Shown here one piece after another: positions 36,937 to 47,237 of a DNA stretch of 64,000 bases. How positions within the stretch are numbered: position 1 is the stretch's first letter; each line of letters begins with the position of its first letter. The position numbers and the translations under genes were made by a program. The stretch is from Methanolobus tindarius DSM 2278 (GTDB lineage: Archaea; Halobacteriota; Methanosarcinia; Methanosarcinales; Methanosarcinaceae): assembly GCF_000504205.1 (NCBI RefSeq), contig NZ_AZAJ01000001.1, positions 1,586,879 to 1,650,878 on the forward strand, written 5' to 3'. Below the pieces are notes generated by a model that was given only the letters and a program-made list of their open reading frames with translations, did not search any database and was not told the DNA's origin.

Positions 36937-39906
36937 ATGAATAAAGAAGAAAAAAAATCTGAAGTGCAAAATGTAGTTGGGGAAGGAACTGACAGCTTTG
37001 CAATTGTGGGTATCGGTGCCTCGGCTGGAGGGTTAGCGGCTTTTGAGGCATTTTTTTCAGGAATGCCTGCAGATACAGATCCAAACATGGCTATTGTCTT
37101 GGTGCAACATCTTGACCCCGACCACAAAAGCCTCCTGGCCGACCTGATCAGGCGCCGCACTCGCATGCAGGTCTTTGAAGTAGAAGATGGAATGATGGTT
37201 CGTCCAAATTGTGCTTACATTATCCCTCCAAATCGTGACATGGCTTTTCTTAATGGAACACTCCAATTGTTGGAACCTTCATCTCCACGTGGTCAACGAA
37301 TGCCCATTGATTTCTTTTTCCGATCCTTAGCTCATGATCAACAAGAACGAGCTATATGTGTTGTTCTTTCTGGTACGGGCAGCGATGGCACACTTGGAGT
37401 GCGTGATATTAAAGAAGAGGGGGGCATTGTCATAGTACAGACTCCTGAATCTGCTGAGTTTGATGGCATGCCGCGTAGTGTCATATCCACTGGTATGGCG
37501 GACTATGTGCTGGATCCGGATAAAATGCCTTCACAGATAATAGGCTATACATCTCATGCTTTTGACAAGCTTTCACGATCATTCACTGCAGCTGCGCTTA
37601 GTGACGAGGCCTCATTGAAGAAAATATTCATCCTGTTGCGTTCACAGGTAGGCCATGACTTTTCCCAGTACAAAGAAAAAACCATTATGCGTCGTATTCA
37701 AAGACGCATGGCTGTCAACCAGATTGATACACTGGAAAGATACACTAAATATTTACAACAGATGCCTATGGAAGTGAATGCTCTCTTTGATGACTTGTTG
37801 ATTGGTGTGACCTATTTTTTCCGTGATCCTGAAGCTTTCAAGAGTCTTGAGGAGCAGGTCATACCCTTGTTATTTGTCAATAAAAATACAGGCGATGATA
37901 TTCGTGTCTGGTCAGCAGGATGCTCCACAGGGGAAGAGGCCTATTCTCTTGCAATTCTACTTGCTGAACATCAGGAGAAACTGAAAAAAAGTTTTAAAAT
38001 TCAGGTGTTTGCCACAGATATTGATAGCAACGCAATCGCTACTGCTCGGACTGGTATTTATCCTTCCAGTATAGAGGCTGATATCTCTCAGGAAAGGCTA
38101 AGCAGATTCTTTGTAAATGAACAAGAAAGTAACAAGTATCGTATTTGTAAAAGTATTCGTGATACGATTGTCTTTTCCGAGCAAGACCTGATAAAAGACC
38201 CTCCATTTTCAAAGATGGACCTGATATGTTGTCGCAATCTTCTCATTTACATGAATAGAGATTTGCAGAAGAAAATCATTCCTCTATTCCATTATTCTCT
38301 AAATCCGGGAGGCTTTCTCTTCCTGGGTGCATCTGGGTCGATAAGCTATTTAAATGCTTATTTTTCTGTGCTGGATCGTAAATCCAAGATTTACCAACGT
38401 AAAGAAGATTTTCACAGCTCACAGAATGTGAATCCGTCTCCATTTTTACTCTTAAAGACGGATATAACAACCATGCAACCTGCCAAAAAGAACTCAATTC
38501 CTGAAAAACCATCGTTGCGTGAACTGACCGAAACTATGCTTTTGCAGTATGTAACTCCAGCTGCGGTACTTGTCAATAGCCAGGGCGATATTCTTTATAT
38601 TCATGGCCGCACTGGTATGTATCTGGAGCCCACTCCCGGTGAGGCAGGTGTAAATAACATCATCAAGATGGCTCGTGAAGGATTACAACGTGACTTGACA
38701 GTATCCCTGCATAAAGCCGTTGGCGGCAAAGAGCTTGTACAATGTCCGGGTCTGTCTATCAAAACAAATGATCATACTTATACTATCAACCTTACTGTGC
38801 GTCCTGTAATGTCCGAATTAAACGGGAAATCAGAAAACTCTCTTTATTTGATTACTTTAGAGGAGGCTCCTAATCTGGAACTCAGATCGCAGCAGATAAC
38901 AGCTGCATTGAATTCCATTGTGGGAGAGGATGAGTTTAATTTAAAAGACGCTGAAGCACAAATCTTGACTCTAAAGCAGGAGTTGCGTGCTAAAGATGAA
39001 TACCTCTATACAACTAAAGAAGAACTGGAAACCTCAAATGAAGAGCTCAAATCTTCGAATGAGGAGTTACAGTCGGTCAATGAAGAATTGCAATCCACGA
39101 ATGAAGAGCTGGAAACTTCTAAGGAAGAATTACAGTCGGTCAATGAGGAATTAGCTACTGTCAATGCTGAACTGCAAACCAAAGTTGTAGATCTTGGACA
39201 GGCCAACAATGATATGAATAATTTGCTGGCAGGCACTGGTATTGGTACTGTCTTTGTAGACGTAGATCTACATATCCTTCGCTTTACTCCATCTGTAACT
39301 CAAATTATTAATTTAATCCAAAGTGATGTTGGAAGACCAGTGGGTCATATAGTCTCTAATTTGGTAGAATACAACAATTTAGTGGAAGATACACAGGCAG
39401 TTCTGGACACGTTAGTTCCTAAAGAAATGGAAGTGCAGACGAATTCAGGAACCTGGTACGCGATGCGTATCCAGCCCTATAGGACTCTGGACAACGTGAT
39501 TGAAGGCGCAGTAGTTACTTTTGCTGATATTACTAGCTCAATTAACTTACAAAAAGCGCTCCGATTAAACGAAGAGCGTCTGCGTGTTGCGTTGAAAGTA
39601 TCTCCTGTAATGGTCTTTAATCAGGATGAAAAGTTGTGTTACACATGGGTATATAATCCTAATGCAGCGTTTTCTTCTTACTCGATTATCGGTAAGACAG
39701 ACCATGATATATTGACTGCAGAAGAGGCATCCAGACTTTCGGTCATTAAAAAGCAAGTTCTGGAAAGTGGGGTTGGATTCCGTAGTGAAGTGTTTATTAG
39801 TACAAATGGGAAACAGTTATCCTATAATTTGACAGTGGATCCATTGTATGATATCTCCGATGGGATCATAGGGATTACTGGTGTTTTGATGGCCAGTACC
39901 AACTAA
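36937..39906 (+). CDS. CheB-CheR-PAS fusion protein without kinase domain
   Basis: About 989 residues. CheB methylesterase: Ser in VGIGASAGGLAAFEAF, His in VLVQHLDPDH, Asp in LSGTGSDGTLGV. CheR methyltransferase: helical N-domain FSQYKEKTIMRRIQRRMAV, SAM loop VWSAGCSTGEEAYSLAIL and DLICCRNLLIYM. A long heptad coiled coil of NEELxSxNEEL type (DNA 39019-39190) leads into one or two PAS domains at the C-terminus. The start is uncertain: ATG 36937 gives a hydrophilic N-terminus, while TTG 36778 would add an implausible hydrophobic leader; bases 36541-36936 otherwise hold only a TATA-like element near 36714-36725. The kinase that such fusions often carry is absent here but is the next gene. Confidence 0.9.
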   Translation: MNKEEKKSEVQNVVGEGTDSFAIVGIGASAGGLAAFEAFFSGMPADTDPNMAIVLVQHLDPDHKSLLADLIRRRTRMQVFEVEDGMMVRPNCAYIIPPNRDMAFLNGTLQLLEPSSPRGQRMPIDFFFRSLAHDQQERAICVVLSGTGSDGTLGVRDIKEEGGIVIVQTPESAEFDGMPRSVISTGMADYVLDPDKMPSQIIGYTSHAFDKLSRSFTAAALSDEASLKKIFILLRSQVGHDFSQYKEKTIMRRIQRRMAVNQIDTLERYTKYLQQMPMEVNALFDDLLIGVTYFFRDPEAFKSLEEQVIPLLFVNKNTGDDIRVWSAGCSTGEEAYSLAILLAEHQEKLKKSFKIQVFATDIDSNAIATARTGIYPSSIEADISQERLSRFFVNEQESNKYRICKSIRDTIVFSEQDLIKDPPFSKMDLICCRNLLIYMNRDLQKKIIPLFHYSLNPGGFLFLGASGSISYLNAYFSVLDRKSKIYQRKEDFHSSQNVNPSPFLLLKTDITTMQPAKKNSIPEKPSLRELTETMLLQYVTPAAVLVNSQGDILYIHGRTGMYLEPTPGEAGVNNIIKMAREGLQRDLTVSLHKAVGGKELVQCPGLSIKTNDHTYTINLTVRPVMSELNGKSENSLYLITLEEAPNLELRSQQITAALNSIVGEDEFNLKDAEAQILTLKQELRAKDEYLYTTKEELETSNEELKSSNEELQSVNEELQSTNEELETSKEELQSVNEELATVNAELQTKVVDLGQANNDMNNLLAGTGIGTVFVDVDLHILRFTPSVTQIINLIQSDVGRPVGHIVSNLVEYNNLVEDTQAVLDTLVPKEMEVQTNSGTWYAMRIQPYRTLDNVIEGAVVTFADITSSINLQKALRLNEERLRVALKVSPVMVFNQDEKLCYTWVYNPNAAFSSYSIIGKTDHDILTAEEASRLSVIKKQVLESGVGFRSEVFISTNGKQLSYNLTVDPLYDISDGIIGITGVLMASTN

Positions 39907-39971
39907 ATAATTCAGGTTACAAGTGATAGCAGGGAGATCGTTACCGTAAATATGGGTGTTGGGTGTAAAGA

Positions 39972-42527
39972 ATGAAAAGCAAACCATCTCAAAATACAGA
40001 ATCTTCTGAACTGCGTAGAGAGGCCGAAGAAAGGCTCATTGGAAAAACTGACAAGTTACCCGATAACTTTGAGAGTGAGCTGTCTGAAGATGCCCAAAAG
40101 CTTATCCATGAGCTGCGTGTGTATCAGATTGAGCTGGAGATGCAGAATGATGAATTGTATCGGACACAACTGGAACTTGAAACTACGCAGGCACGTTATT
40201 TTGATCTCTATAATCTGGCACCAGTGGGTTATTTTACAGTCAGTGAAAAAGATATGATACTGGAAGCAAACCTGACTGCTGAGACTCTGCTGGGAGTGTC
40301 ACGAGGTTCGTTGGTCAAGCAACCATTAACACGTTTTATTTTCAAAAATGATCAGGATACCTACTACCTGTGTCGCAAACAACTTTTTAAGACAGGTGAG
40401 CCGCAGACATGCGGGTTGAGGCTCGTGAAACCCGATAAAACAACACTTTGGGCTTTATTGGAAGCAACTGTTACTCAAGAAGTCAATGGTGCCCACACTT
40501 CCCGTGTAGTGATGAGTAACATCAATGAGCTTAAGATATTGGAGACAAACCTCATAATTGAAAAAGAAAAAGCTCAGGAAGCCACCAAAGCCAAGGGTGA
40601 ATTTCTGGCAAATATGTCTCATGAGATACGCACTCCAATGAACGGTGTGATCGGTATGGCCGGTTTGCTTCTGGACACTAAACTTGATGATGAGCAACGA
40701 TATTATGCAGAAACGATTCTGGCTAGTGGAGATGTGTTACTTGATATTATCAATGATATACTTGACTTCTCTAAAATGGAAGCTAATAAACTCGAAATGA
40801 AGTTGCTTGATTTTAATCTACACAATGTCCTGAGTAAGCTAACAATTATATTGTCCATAAGGGCTCATGAAAAAGGAGTGGAATTGCTCTGCACGGTAGA
40901 ACCAGAGGTGCCAGCTAATATTATGGGTGATCCTGGGCGCCTGCAGCAGGTACTGACAAATCTTGTTGGGAATGCTATTAAATTCACACAGAAGGGTGAA
41001 GTGTCTGTACGTGTGAGTCTGGAATCAGAAACCTTCTCATCAACAGTGTTACATTTTTCAGTAACAGATACCGGGATTGGTATTCCCCTGAATAAAATAG
41101 ACCTTCTCTTTGACAAATTCTATCAGGTCGACAGTTCCACAACACGTCTATATGGCGGTACTGGACTTGGCCTTGCTATCTCTAAACAAATTATAGAAAC
41201 GATGGGGGGAGAAATAGGTGTGAAAAGTACTGAAGGCAAAGGTTCAGAGTTTTGGTTCACAGTCCCTTTTTCCAAGCAGCAAGAACCTGAGATTTCTTCA
41301 ATTCAGTCTGTTTCTCTTCAAGGTATACGTATACTTGTAATGGATGCTAACACAAAAAATCTTGAAGTGCTTTTAGATCAATTATCCTCTTGGGGCGCAA
41401 GAGCAAAGGGGGCTTTAGATGAAGCTATGGCAATAAAAGTCCTTTGTAAAGCATATGAAAACCATGAGCCATTTCAGGTTGTAATTCTGGATTTTCATAT
41501 TTCTGGAATGGATATCGGAAATCTTGCAAAAACCATTAAGGTTGACGACAAATTTAAAGATATTTTTGTTATATTGCTGCTCTCAATAGATGAGTGGCTA
41601 AACATCAGACAGCTTGATGAGAACTATTTTGATGCATACCTTGGCAAGCCTTTGAAGCAGTCAGAGCTATTTGATAAATTATCTACTATTTTGGACATGA
41701 ACGAAGATGGTGAAAATGCGCAGTCTTCTGTAATTAAGCATATTGTTCATGGTATATATGCCAAAAATGGAAAAATTCTTCTGGCTGAGGATAGTATGAT
41801 CAACCAGAAGGTTGCCCACAATATGTTAAAGAAAGTTGGATTTGATGTAGATGCTGTAGTTAATGGGGCAGAAGCAGTGAAAGCTCTTGAAATTAAGCCA
41901 TATGACCTGGTGCTTATGGATGTTCAAATGCCTGGTATCGATGGTTTAGAAGCTACAAGGCTCATCAGGAGTCCGGATTCAACGGTTCTCAATAGGTCTA
42001 TACCAATAATCGCAATGACAGCTCATGCTATGAAAGGGGACAGAGAACATTTTATAGAAGCTGGTATGAATGATTATATTTCAAAACCTTTTTCATTTAA
42101 AGCCCTTATGGAATTGCTAAGTAAATGGGTTACACCGGTTCCAAGGGAAAATACGGAAGATAGTTTATCCGCAGGAAAGATGATTAAAGCTGCAGAATCT
42201 TTGGTGTTGGATAGGGAGGTGCTTTTTGAAAGTGCAATGGGAGATAAAGAATTTGCCATGGGTTTGATATCAACTTTCATGGAAGAATTGCCCCGACATA
42301 TGATCTTGCTTAAGAACAGTATTGAGCAAAATGATACCTCTAATGTCACATTTTATGCGCATAAGATAAAAGGGACTTCGTCAAGTCTTGGATGTATAGC
42401 TCTGTCTGGTACTGCTGCCTTAATGGAGAAAGCAGGTAAAAATAGCAAAATTGATGAAATCGTTACGATCATGCCTGAACTGCAAAAGCAAACCAAGTTG
42501 CTTATGAATGAAATAAAGAGAATATGA
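39972..42527 (+). CDS. Hybrid histidine kinase (PAS-HisKA-HATPase-REC-REC-HPt)
   Basis: 851 residues, soluble. An N-terminal coiled coil ([23 protein letters not shown]) and PAS (about 75-200), HisKA with His in [17 protein letters not shown], ATPase with DTGIGIP and [11 protein letters not shown]. The first receiver domain (about 445-575) keeps the phospho-aspartate in [12 protein letters not shown] but lacks one of the paired acidic residues (ILVMDAN). The second (about 600-720) is complete: [30 protein letters not shown] and ISKPF. A C-terminal HPt domain carries [13 protein letters not shown]. This BarA-like phosphorelay layout is typical of bacteria. It starts 65 bases after the CheB-CheR gene and probably works with it. 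Confidence 0.94.
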   Translation: MKSKPSQNTESSELRREAEERLIGKTDKLPDNFESELSEDAQKLIHELRVYQIELEMQNDELYRTQLELETTQARYFDLYNLAPVGYFTVSEKDMILEANLTAETLLGVSRGSLVKQPLTRFIFKNDQDTYYLCRKQLFKTGEPQTCGLRLVKPDKTTLWALLEATVTQEVNGAHTSRVVMSNINELKILETNLIIEKEKAQEATKAKGEFLANMSHEIRTPMNGVIGMAGLLLDTKLDDEQRYYAETILASGDVLLDIINDILDFSKMEANKLEMKLLDFNLHNVLSKLTIILSIRAHEKGVELLCTVEPEVPANIMGDPGRLQQVLTNLVGNAIKFTQKGEVSVRVSLESETFSSTVLHFSVTDTGIGIPLNKIDLLFDKFYQVDSSTTRLYGGTGLGLAISKQIIETMGGEIGVKSTEGKGSEFWFTVPFSKQQEPEISSIQSVSLQGIRILVMDANTKNLEVLLDQLSSWGARAKGALDEAMAIKVLCKAYENHEPFQVVILDFHISGMDIGNLAKTIKVDDKFKDIFVILLLSIDEWLNIRQLDENYFDAYLGKPLKQSELFDKLSTILDMNEDGENAQSSVIKHIVHGIYAKNGKILLAEDSMINQKVAHNMLKKVGFDVDAVVNGAEAVKALEIKPYDLVLMDVQMPGIDGLEATRLIRSPDSTVLNRSIPIIAMTAHAMKGDREHFIEAGMNDYISKPFSFKALMELLSKWVTPVPRENTEDSLSAGKMIKAAESLVLDREVLFESAMGDKEFAMGLISTFMEELPRHMILLKNSIEQNDTSNVTFYAHKIKGTSSSLGCIALSGTAALMEKAGKNSKIDEIVTIMPELQKQTKLLMNEIKRI

Positions 42528-42766
42528 AATCAACATTTTGATGAACACTTTGTGTCTATAAAAAAGCGATTTAATTTAGATTATATCTATCTTTATTTTA
42601 GGTCTCATACTAATTCCTAGGAGGATCTTTCTTATTATTTATATTAGGGTATAGTAAGGGCACTAGCTGTTAAATTTCCACTATTGAACACAGTAACTAC
42701 TAAATGCTGCAATAACGGAAAGTATTTCGGGATGCAGCTACTATATAATAATGGGAGATGGAAATA

Positions 42767-43018
42767 ATGTATACTGTTTATATAAAAACATTGAGTAACG
42801 CACGTATCAATGTGGATCATATAAATAAAATATGGGGTGAACTTAACCAAATAATGGTTGTGACTTCTGATTCCTCAGTAGAAACCATCTACTGTGGAAA
42901 TACTGATCATGTAGATAGAAAGATAGAAACAATACTTTCTCTAATAGACGAAGCAAAAAGAAAATCTGAAAACATTGGAGATCTTTTAATACTAGATTTT
43001 TCCAAATTTATCAATTAA
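42767..43018 (+). CDS. Small protein of unknown function (83 residues)
   Basis: I do not recognise it. The frame MYTVYIKTLSNARINVDHI... ends IGDLLILDFSKFIN and has a balanced, protein-like composition with one Cys (TIYCGNTDHVDRK). A GGAG lies 10 bases upstream of ATG 42767, and a TATA-like CTATATAATA lies at about 42741-42750. It follows the hybrid kinase by 239 bases, in the same direction, and could be an output or connector protein; there is no sequence evidence for that. Confidence 0.5.
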   Translation: MYTVYIKTLSNARINVDHINKIWGELNQIMVVTSDSSVETIYCGNTDHVDRKIETILSLIDEAKRKSENIGDLLILDFSKFIN

Positions 43019-43176
43019 ATATAATCTTCTTTTTTTCCAAGTCTGTCAATCAAAGGAAAAACTTCAGGAGTATTCTAGTTAGATTTCAGAATTGAAAAGA
43101 AAAAATATTTTGACTTGTAGTTCAGAGAAAAACCACATAACATCATTTTTTAAAGTTACTTCCAAAAACTACTTAT

Positions 43177-43698
43177 CTATATTTCCTCAAGCCCCATCTC
43201 AAGATAAGATGTCCTGATGGAATCTTCTTCTCCAATTTCAAAATTGGCCAAAAATGAGAATATCTGTTCCCTGTGACCCTCAATATCGGATTCTGCCCCT
43301 ATCTCAACTTCCATGAATTCGCCCAGTCCTTCGACTCTGTCAAGACAGATGGTCATATTCTCGAATCTATAGACCTCTCTTGTTTTTTTAACGATGCCGG
43401 ACTCATAAAATCCAAGTGCAAGCAGGATGTTTCGGGTTATTCCACCATCAACCGGAGTTTCGAATTCTTCTCTTGTTTTGGAAAGAGTATCAAGTTTTTT
43501 GCCTTTATAGGTCATGACAGACCTTCCATCAACGGAGCGTATCCTGAGTGCTTCATCCGTTTTGGCAAAATCCCTGTCCGGGGCATTAAAATAGGTGTCG
43601 CAGTGGTGCTGGACACCTACAAAAACAGCACCCATAACCGACAACTGCTCTTTTACAGGCAGGTGGTCGGCACGGGCCTTTACTTCAATTTCTAACAT
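43177..43698 (-). CDS. CYTH-domain protein (class IV adenylate cyclase/thiamine-triphosphatase-like)
   Basis: 173 residues with the CYTH signature ExExK at the start ([10 protein letters not shown]), basic residues lining the triphosphate tunnel (ALRIRSVDGRSVMTYKGKK) and acidic C-terminal strands (FMEVEIGAESDIE). The family hydrolyses or cyclises triphosphate compounds; archaeal members are often called CyaB, but the substrate is unknown. It overlaps the DUF35 gene by 7 bases and so is the last gene of the mevalonate-entry operon, an association that may hint at a phosphorylated or pyrophosphorylated isoprenoid substrate (speculation). Confidence 0.85.
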   Translation of the reverse strand: MLEIEVKARADHLPVKEQLSVMGAVFVGVQHHCDTYFNAPDRDFAKTDEALRIRSVDGRSVMTYKGKKLDTLSKTREEFETPVDGGITRNILLALGFYESGIVKKTREVYRFENMTICLDRVEGLGEFMEVEIGAESDIEGHREQIFSFLANFEIGEEDSIRTSYLEMGLEEI

Positions 43699-44111
43699 TT
43701 ATCTGCAACTTCTAGCTCTGGTACAAACTTTGTACCGTAGTAGATCATTCCACGTTCTCCAGCCTGTCCAAGCTTCCTGAACACAGGTTTGACCTTCATA
43801 CCTATCTTTACATCCTTAGCATCACAAATTATCTGGCTTGTGAGACTTGGTCCTTCTTCCAGTTTGATAATTCCAAGAACATAAGGTGTCTGGTTCTCAA
43901 AACCTTCTGCTGCAGTGTGGATCACAGTGAACGTCACAACTTCTCCTTTCCCTGAGAATTTGTAATCTTCAATCTCACCTTCACGTCTGCAGGCAGGACA
44001 CATGTTACGTGGTGGGTAGAAGTAGTCATCACATTTCTTGCAGTGTGTTCCCACAAGGTTGTATCTTGCTATCTGTTTTCTCCAAAATCGTGGTACTGAC
44101 ATGATGATCAC
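43692..44111 (-). CDS. DUF35 OB-fold/zinc-ribbon protein of the HMG-CoA synthase-thiolase complex
   Basis: 139 residues: an N-terminal rubredoxin-like zinc ribbon ([18 protein letters not shown], about residues 21-38) and an OB fold ([35 protein letters not shown]). In Methanothermococcus the homologue bridges thiolase and HMG-CoA synthase and channels acetoacetyl-CoA between them. Here it overlaps the thiolase gene by 4 bases (ATGA-type coupling), matching that operon. It is a scaffold, not a catalyst. Confidence 0.92.
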   Translation of the reverse strand: MIIMSVPRFWRKQIARYNLVGTHCKKCDDYFYPPRNMCPACRREGEIEDYKFSGKGEVVTFTVIHTAAEGFENQTPYVLGIIKLEEGPSLTSQIICDAKDVKIGMKVKPVFRKLGQAGERGMIYYGTKFVPELEVADKC

Positions 44112-45289
44112 CTGTTCCTCGAGAATATGTGCACAACGGCAGTCGCACCGGAACCTCCCACGTTGTGGGTCATTCCAACTTCCGCTCCGTCAACCTGACG
44201 CTTTCCAGCCTCTCCACGAAGCTGCTCAACTATCTCAACAGCCTGCTTTACGCCGGTAGCTCCTACAGGGTGTCCGCATGACTTCAGTCCACCTGATGTG
44301 TTTACAGGTATCCTTCCACCAATTGCAGTCTCGCCATTCTGGGTTACGATTCCACCTTCACCTTTCTTAGCAAAGCCAAGGTCTTCGATTGCGCAAATTT
44401 CAGCAATAGTGAAACAGTCATGGACTTCTACAAGGTTAATGTCCTTTGGCTGCATCTTTGCCATCTCGTATGCTCTTTTGCCTGCTGCTACACTTGCGTC
44501 AAGAGTTGTAATGTCCCTGCGGTCGTGCAGTGCAATAGTATCTGATGCCTGTGCAGTTGCCTTCACATAGATTGGAGTGTCAGTGTATTCGTGTGCCACA
44601 TCTGCAGGTGCAAGCACAACCGCAGATGCACCATCTGTAATTGGCGAACAGTCGAATATGTGAAGTGGGTCTGCCACCATAATGGATTTGAGTACCGACT
44701 CAACGGTAATCGGGGATTTGTACTGGGCAATCGGGTTGTGCTGACCATTCTGGTGGTTCTTCACAGCAACCTGGGCAAGCTGTTCACTTGTGGTTCCGTA
44801 CTTGTGCATATGCATCCTTGCGATCATTGCATAAAGGCCCGGGAATGTTGCACCCATGATACCTTCCCATTCCCTGTCAGCTGCTGCTGCAAGGGCGGAT
44901 GATGCTTTTGGTGAAGGTACATCTGTCATTTTCTCGGCTCCGGCTGCGATTACAATGTCATCCATTCCTGAAGCAACAGAATATATTCCCTGTCTGAGTG
45001 CAAGTCCACCTGAAGCACAGGCAGCTTCAACACGGGTTGAAGGAACATGAATGTCTTTTGCAAGACCTGAATAATCAGCAATTAAAGCACCGATGTGTTC
45101 CTGCTCTACAAACTGTCCGCCGCTCATGTTACCGACAAACATTGCATCGATCTTCTCACCTACAACACCTGCATCACTTACAGCACCTACACCGGCTTCA
45201 ACTACAACGTCTCTGAAAGAGCGGTCCCAAAGTTCACCGAATTTTGTGTTTTTAACACCTATGATTGCTACATCTCTCATTTTCCACAC
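44108..45289 (-). CDS. Acetyl-CoA acetyltransferase (archaeal thiolase)
   Basis: Condenses two acetyl-CoA to acetoacetyl-CoA, the first step of the mevalonate route to archaeal lipids. 393 residues: the acylated cysteine is in [12 protein letters not shown] (about residue 88), and the C-terminal catalytic histidine in [29 protein letters not shown] and [10 protein letters not shown] are typical of the archaeal/SCP2-like thiolases. It begins one base after the HMG-CoA synthase stop and overlaps the DUF35 gene. Confidence 0.93.
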   Translation of the reverse strand: MWKMRDVAIIGVKNTKFGELWDRSFRDVVVEAGVGAVSDAGVVGEKIDAMFVGNMSGGQFVEQEHIGALIADYSGLAKDIHVPSTRVEAACASGGLALRQGIYSVASGMDDIVIAAGAEKMTDVPSPKASSALAAAADREWEGIMGATFPGLYAMIARMHMHKYGTTSEQLAQVAVKNHQNGQHNPIAQYKSPITVESVLKSIMVADPLHIFDCSPITDGASAVVLAPADVAHEYTDTPIYVKATAQASDTIALHDRRDITTLDASVAAGKRAYEMAKMQPKDINLVEVHDCFTIAEICAIEDLGFAKKGEGGIVTQNGETAIGGRIPVNTSGGLKSCGHPVGATGVKQAVEIVEQLRGEAGKRQVDGAEVGMTHNVGGSGATAVVHIFSRNR

Positions 45290-45290
45290 C

Positions 45291-46340
45291 TCATGCTATC
45301 TTTATCTTACCCTTATGCCTGGCGTACGTTGCGTAGTCTACATAAATCGGGTCTGCAAGAAGTTCTTCAACTTTCGGTGCATTGTCGCGTATCTCGTCTA
45401 TCTTGTCGGTAACTGTTATGCTGAAAGCATCTCCACCGGCACCTGAACCGAATGCGGTTGCAAAGATACGGTCTCCTGGTTTTGCCTGGTCAAGTGTCGC
45501 TGCAATTCCCATCATACATGAGCCGGAGTACGTGTTTCCAAGCCTTGGAACTACAAGCCCTGGTTTTATCTGTTCCTTGCTGAATCCCAGCATCTTGGCT
45601 GCACGGCTTGGGAACTTTCCGTTTGGCTGATGGAATACTGCATAATCATAATCTTCAGGTTTTGTGTCCAGCTTGTTCAGAAGTCCCTTTGCAGCGTTTG
45701 TTACGTGCTTGAAGTATCCTGGCTCTCCTGTGAATCTTCCGCCGTGTTCAGGGTATGGCATTCCTTCACGCCTCCAGAAGTCAGGAGTATCAGTTGTAAA
45801 AGAGTATGTGTCCTCGATAATTGCCACAAGTTCAGATTCCTTGTTACCGATAACGTATGCTACTCCACCGGCTGCTGCTGTGTATTCAAGAGCATCTCCA
45901 GGTGCGCCCTGTGCTACATCAGCACCGATTGCAAGTCCAAGGTCAATCATACCGGAGCTTACCAGACCCATACATGCCTGGACTGCTGCGGTTCCTGCCT
46001 TACAGGCAAATTCAAAATCAGCTGCAGTCAATACCGGAGTTGCTCCGGTTGCTTCTGCTACAATAGTGCTGGTAGGTTTTACAGCATAAGGGTGGCTTTC
46101 AGAACCGGTGTATACTGCACCTATTCTCTGCGCATCTATGCATGACCTGTTTACTGCAGCCCTCGCAGCCTCCACTGCAATAGTTGCTGCATCTTCGTCA
46201 ACATCAGGAACTGCCTTTTCATTGACCATCAGTCCTGATTTGAGAATCTCTGCATCGTCTCCCCATACGCGGGCGATGTCTTCTATTTTAATTCTGTATT
46301 TTGGTACATAGGCACCATATGAGACTATCCCTACACTCAT
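45291..46340 (-). CDS. Hydroxymethylglutaryl-CoA synthase
   Basis: Joins acetoacetyl-CoA and acetyl-CoA to HMG-CoA. 349 residues, the archaeal length. The N-terminus [23 protein letters not shown], the nucleophilic cysteine in [18 protein letters not shown] (about residue 111) and the catalytic histidine in [12 protein letters not shown] (about 234) are all present, as is [11 protein letters not shown]. It is first of the enzyme genes in the operon and follows the regulator gene by 33 bases. Confidence 0.94.
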   Translation of the reverse strand: MSVGIVSYGAYVPKYRIKIEDIARVWGDDAEILKSGLMVNEKAVPDVDEDAATIAVEAARAAVNRSCIDAQRIGAVYTGSESHPYAVKPTSTIVAEATGATPVLTAADFEFACKAGTAAVQACMGLVSSGMIDLGLAIGADVAQGAPGDALEYTAAAGGVAYVIGNKESELVAIIEDTYSFTTDTPDFWRREGMPYPEHGGRFTGEPGYFKHVTNAAKGLLNKLDTKPEDYDYAVFHQPNGKFPSRAAKMLGFSKEQIKPGLVVPRLGNTYSGSCMMGIAATLDQAKPGDRIFATAFGSGAGGDAFSITVTDKIDEIRDNAPKVEELLADPIYVDYATYARHKGKIKIA

Positions 46341-46373
46341 CTTAACACCGTTTAAATGTGTATTTAGTGGTAT

Positions 46374-47114
46374 TTACTCGATTACATGGTATTCGCTGTA
46401 CTTTTTCAGTGCTTCTACCATTTCGTCAATATCCATTGTCGTTGCGAGAAGGGGAATCCTGTCAATCTCAGCCATTTTCTTAGCCATCAGATGCACTTCA
46501 TTTCCTCGCAGGCCATGCATTACAACAGCCCCGGGTTTAAGGTTTGTAACCCTTATGGCGACCATTGGTGATTTTCCAGTCGTGACCTTGGTGAATATCA
46601 TTGCACGTTCAGTACTCCATCCGTAGAGTTTCTGGAACTCATGGGATGAAAGTTCAAGAATAGCCTTTTTACTGTCAACAACAGTAAAACCGTAAAGTGG
46701 TTTCTCTATTCCTTTGTTAACGATGTCTGCCTCAATGATATTGGCAAGTTTTGCAACCTGCATGGGAAATGTGTATTCGTAGGTGGCGTAAATGGCCTTA
46801 GACTTCTTATCTGCGAAAAGTATCCCCTCATAGGCATGAATTTTCTGTCCTCCTCTCTGTGCGTCAATTTCAAGGAGTGCATCGACTATTCTGCTAACAA
46901 TTAGCGTGCCCGGAGATTTTCTCCTGCCGCTTTCATAGTCGCTGATGACCGAAGGAGAAACACTCAGATAACCCGAAAGGTCAGTCTGTGCGATCTCGAA
47001 GTTCAATCGCCATTTTTTCAGGGCTTCGCCAGGCTTCTCAGATAGCGTAATCTCGCCTGCCATCTTTTCTGCAAGACGCTGGCGAACCATATCATGCGAT
47101 TCGTCTTCACTCAT
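46374..47114 (-). CDS. Helix-turn-helix regulator at the head of the mevalonate operon
   Basis: 246 residues. Residues about 27-85 are a Cro/C1-type helix-turn-helix (LKKWRLNFEIAQTDLSGYLSVSPSVISDYESGRRKSP). The remaining 160 residues form a ligand-binding-like domain (KKSKAIYATYEYTFPMQVAKLANIIEADIVNKG and LKPGAVVMHGLRGNEVHLMAKKMAEIDRIPLLAT) known in archaeal COG1709-type regulators. As first gene of the operon it probably regulates itself and the isoprenoid enzymes, through the palindrome at 47152-47169. ATG 47114 lies about 27-36 bases from the TATA box, so the leader is very short. Confidence 0.88.
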   Translation of the reverse strand: MSEDESHDMVRQRLAEKMAGEITLSEKPGEALKKWRLNFEIAQTDLSGYLSVSPSVISDYESGRRKSPGTLIVSRIVDALLEIDAQRGGQKIHAYEGILFADKKSKAIYATYEYTFPMQVAKLANIIEADIVNKGIEKPLYGFTVVDSKKAILELSSHEFQKLYGWSTERAMIFTKVTTGKSPMVAIRVTNLKPGAVVMHGLRGNEVHLMAKKMAEIDRIPLLATTMDIDEMVEALKKYSEYHVIE

Positions 47115-47140
47115 GCTTTATATTCCTAAGGGTTGATTAC

Positions 47141-47169
47141 CATATATATTTAACGAATACAAGTTCGTT
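47141..47169 (-). promoter_or_regulatory. TATA box and palindromic operator candidate of the mevalonate operon
   Basis: On the minus strand an AATATATATG-type TATA box (47141-47150) is immediately preceded by the inverted repeat AACGAA-N6-TTCGTT (47152-47169), at the place of the BRE. A factor bound there would block or recruit TFB/TBP. The symmetry and position next to an HTH gene suggest its own operator. Confidence 0.55.
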
Positions 47170-47237
47170 TATTGTCGATGGGTTTCGATTCAAACCATTT
47201 GCTTATTTATAGTATGTTATATATCCACTATAAAAAT

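Noticed and set aside
39019-39190. Short tandem repeats inside the CheB-CheR gene, at first like a repeat array
   Set aside because: They encode the NEELxS heptads of a coiled coil that is usual in CheB-CheR-PAS proteins, in frame throughout.
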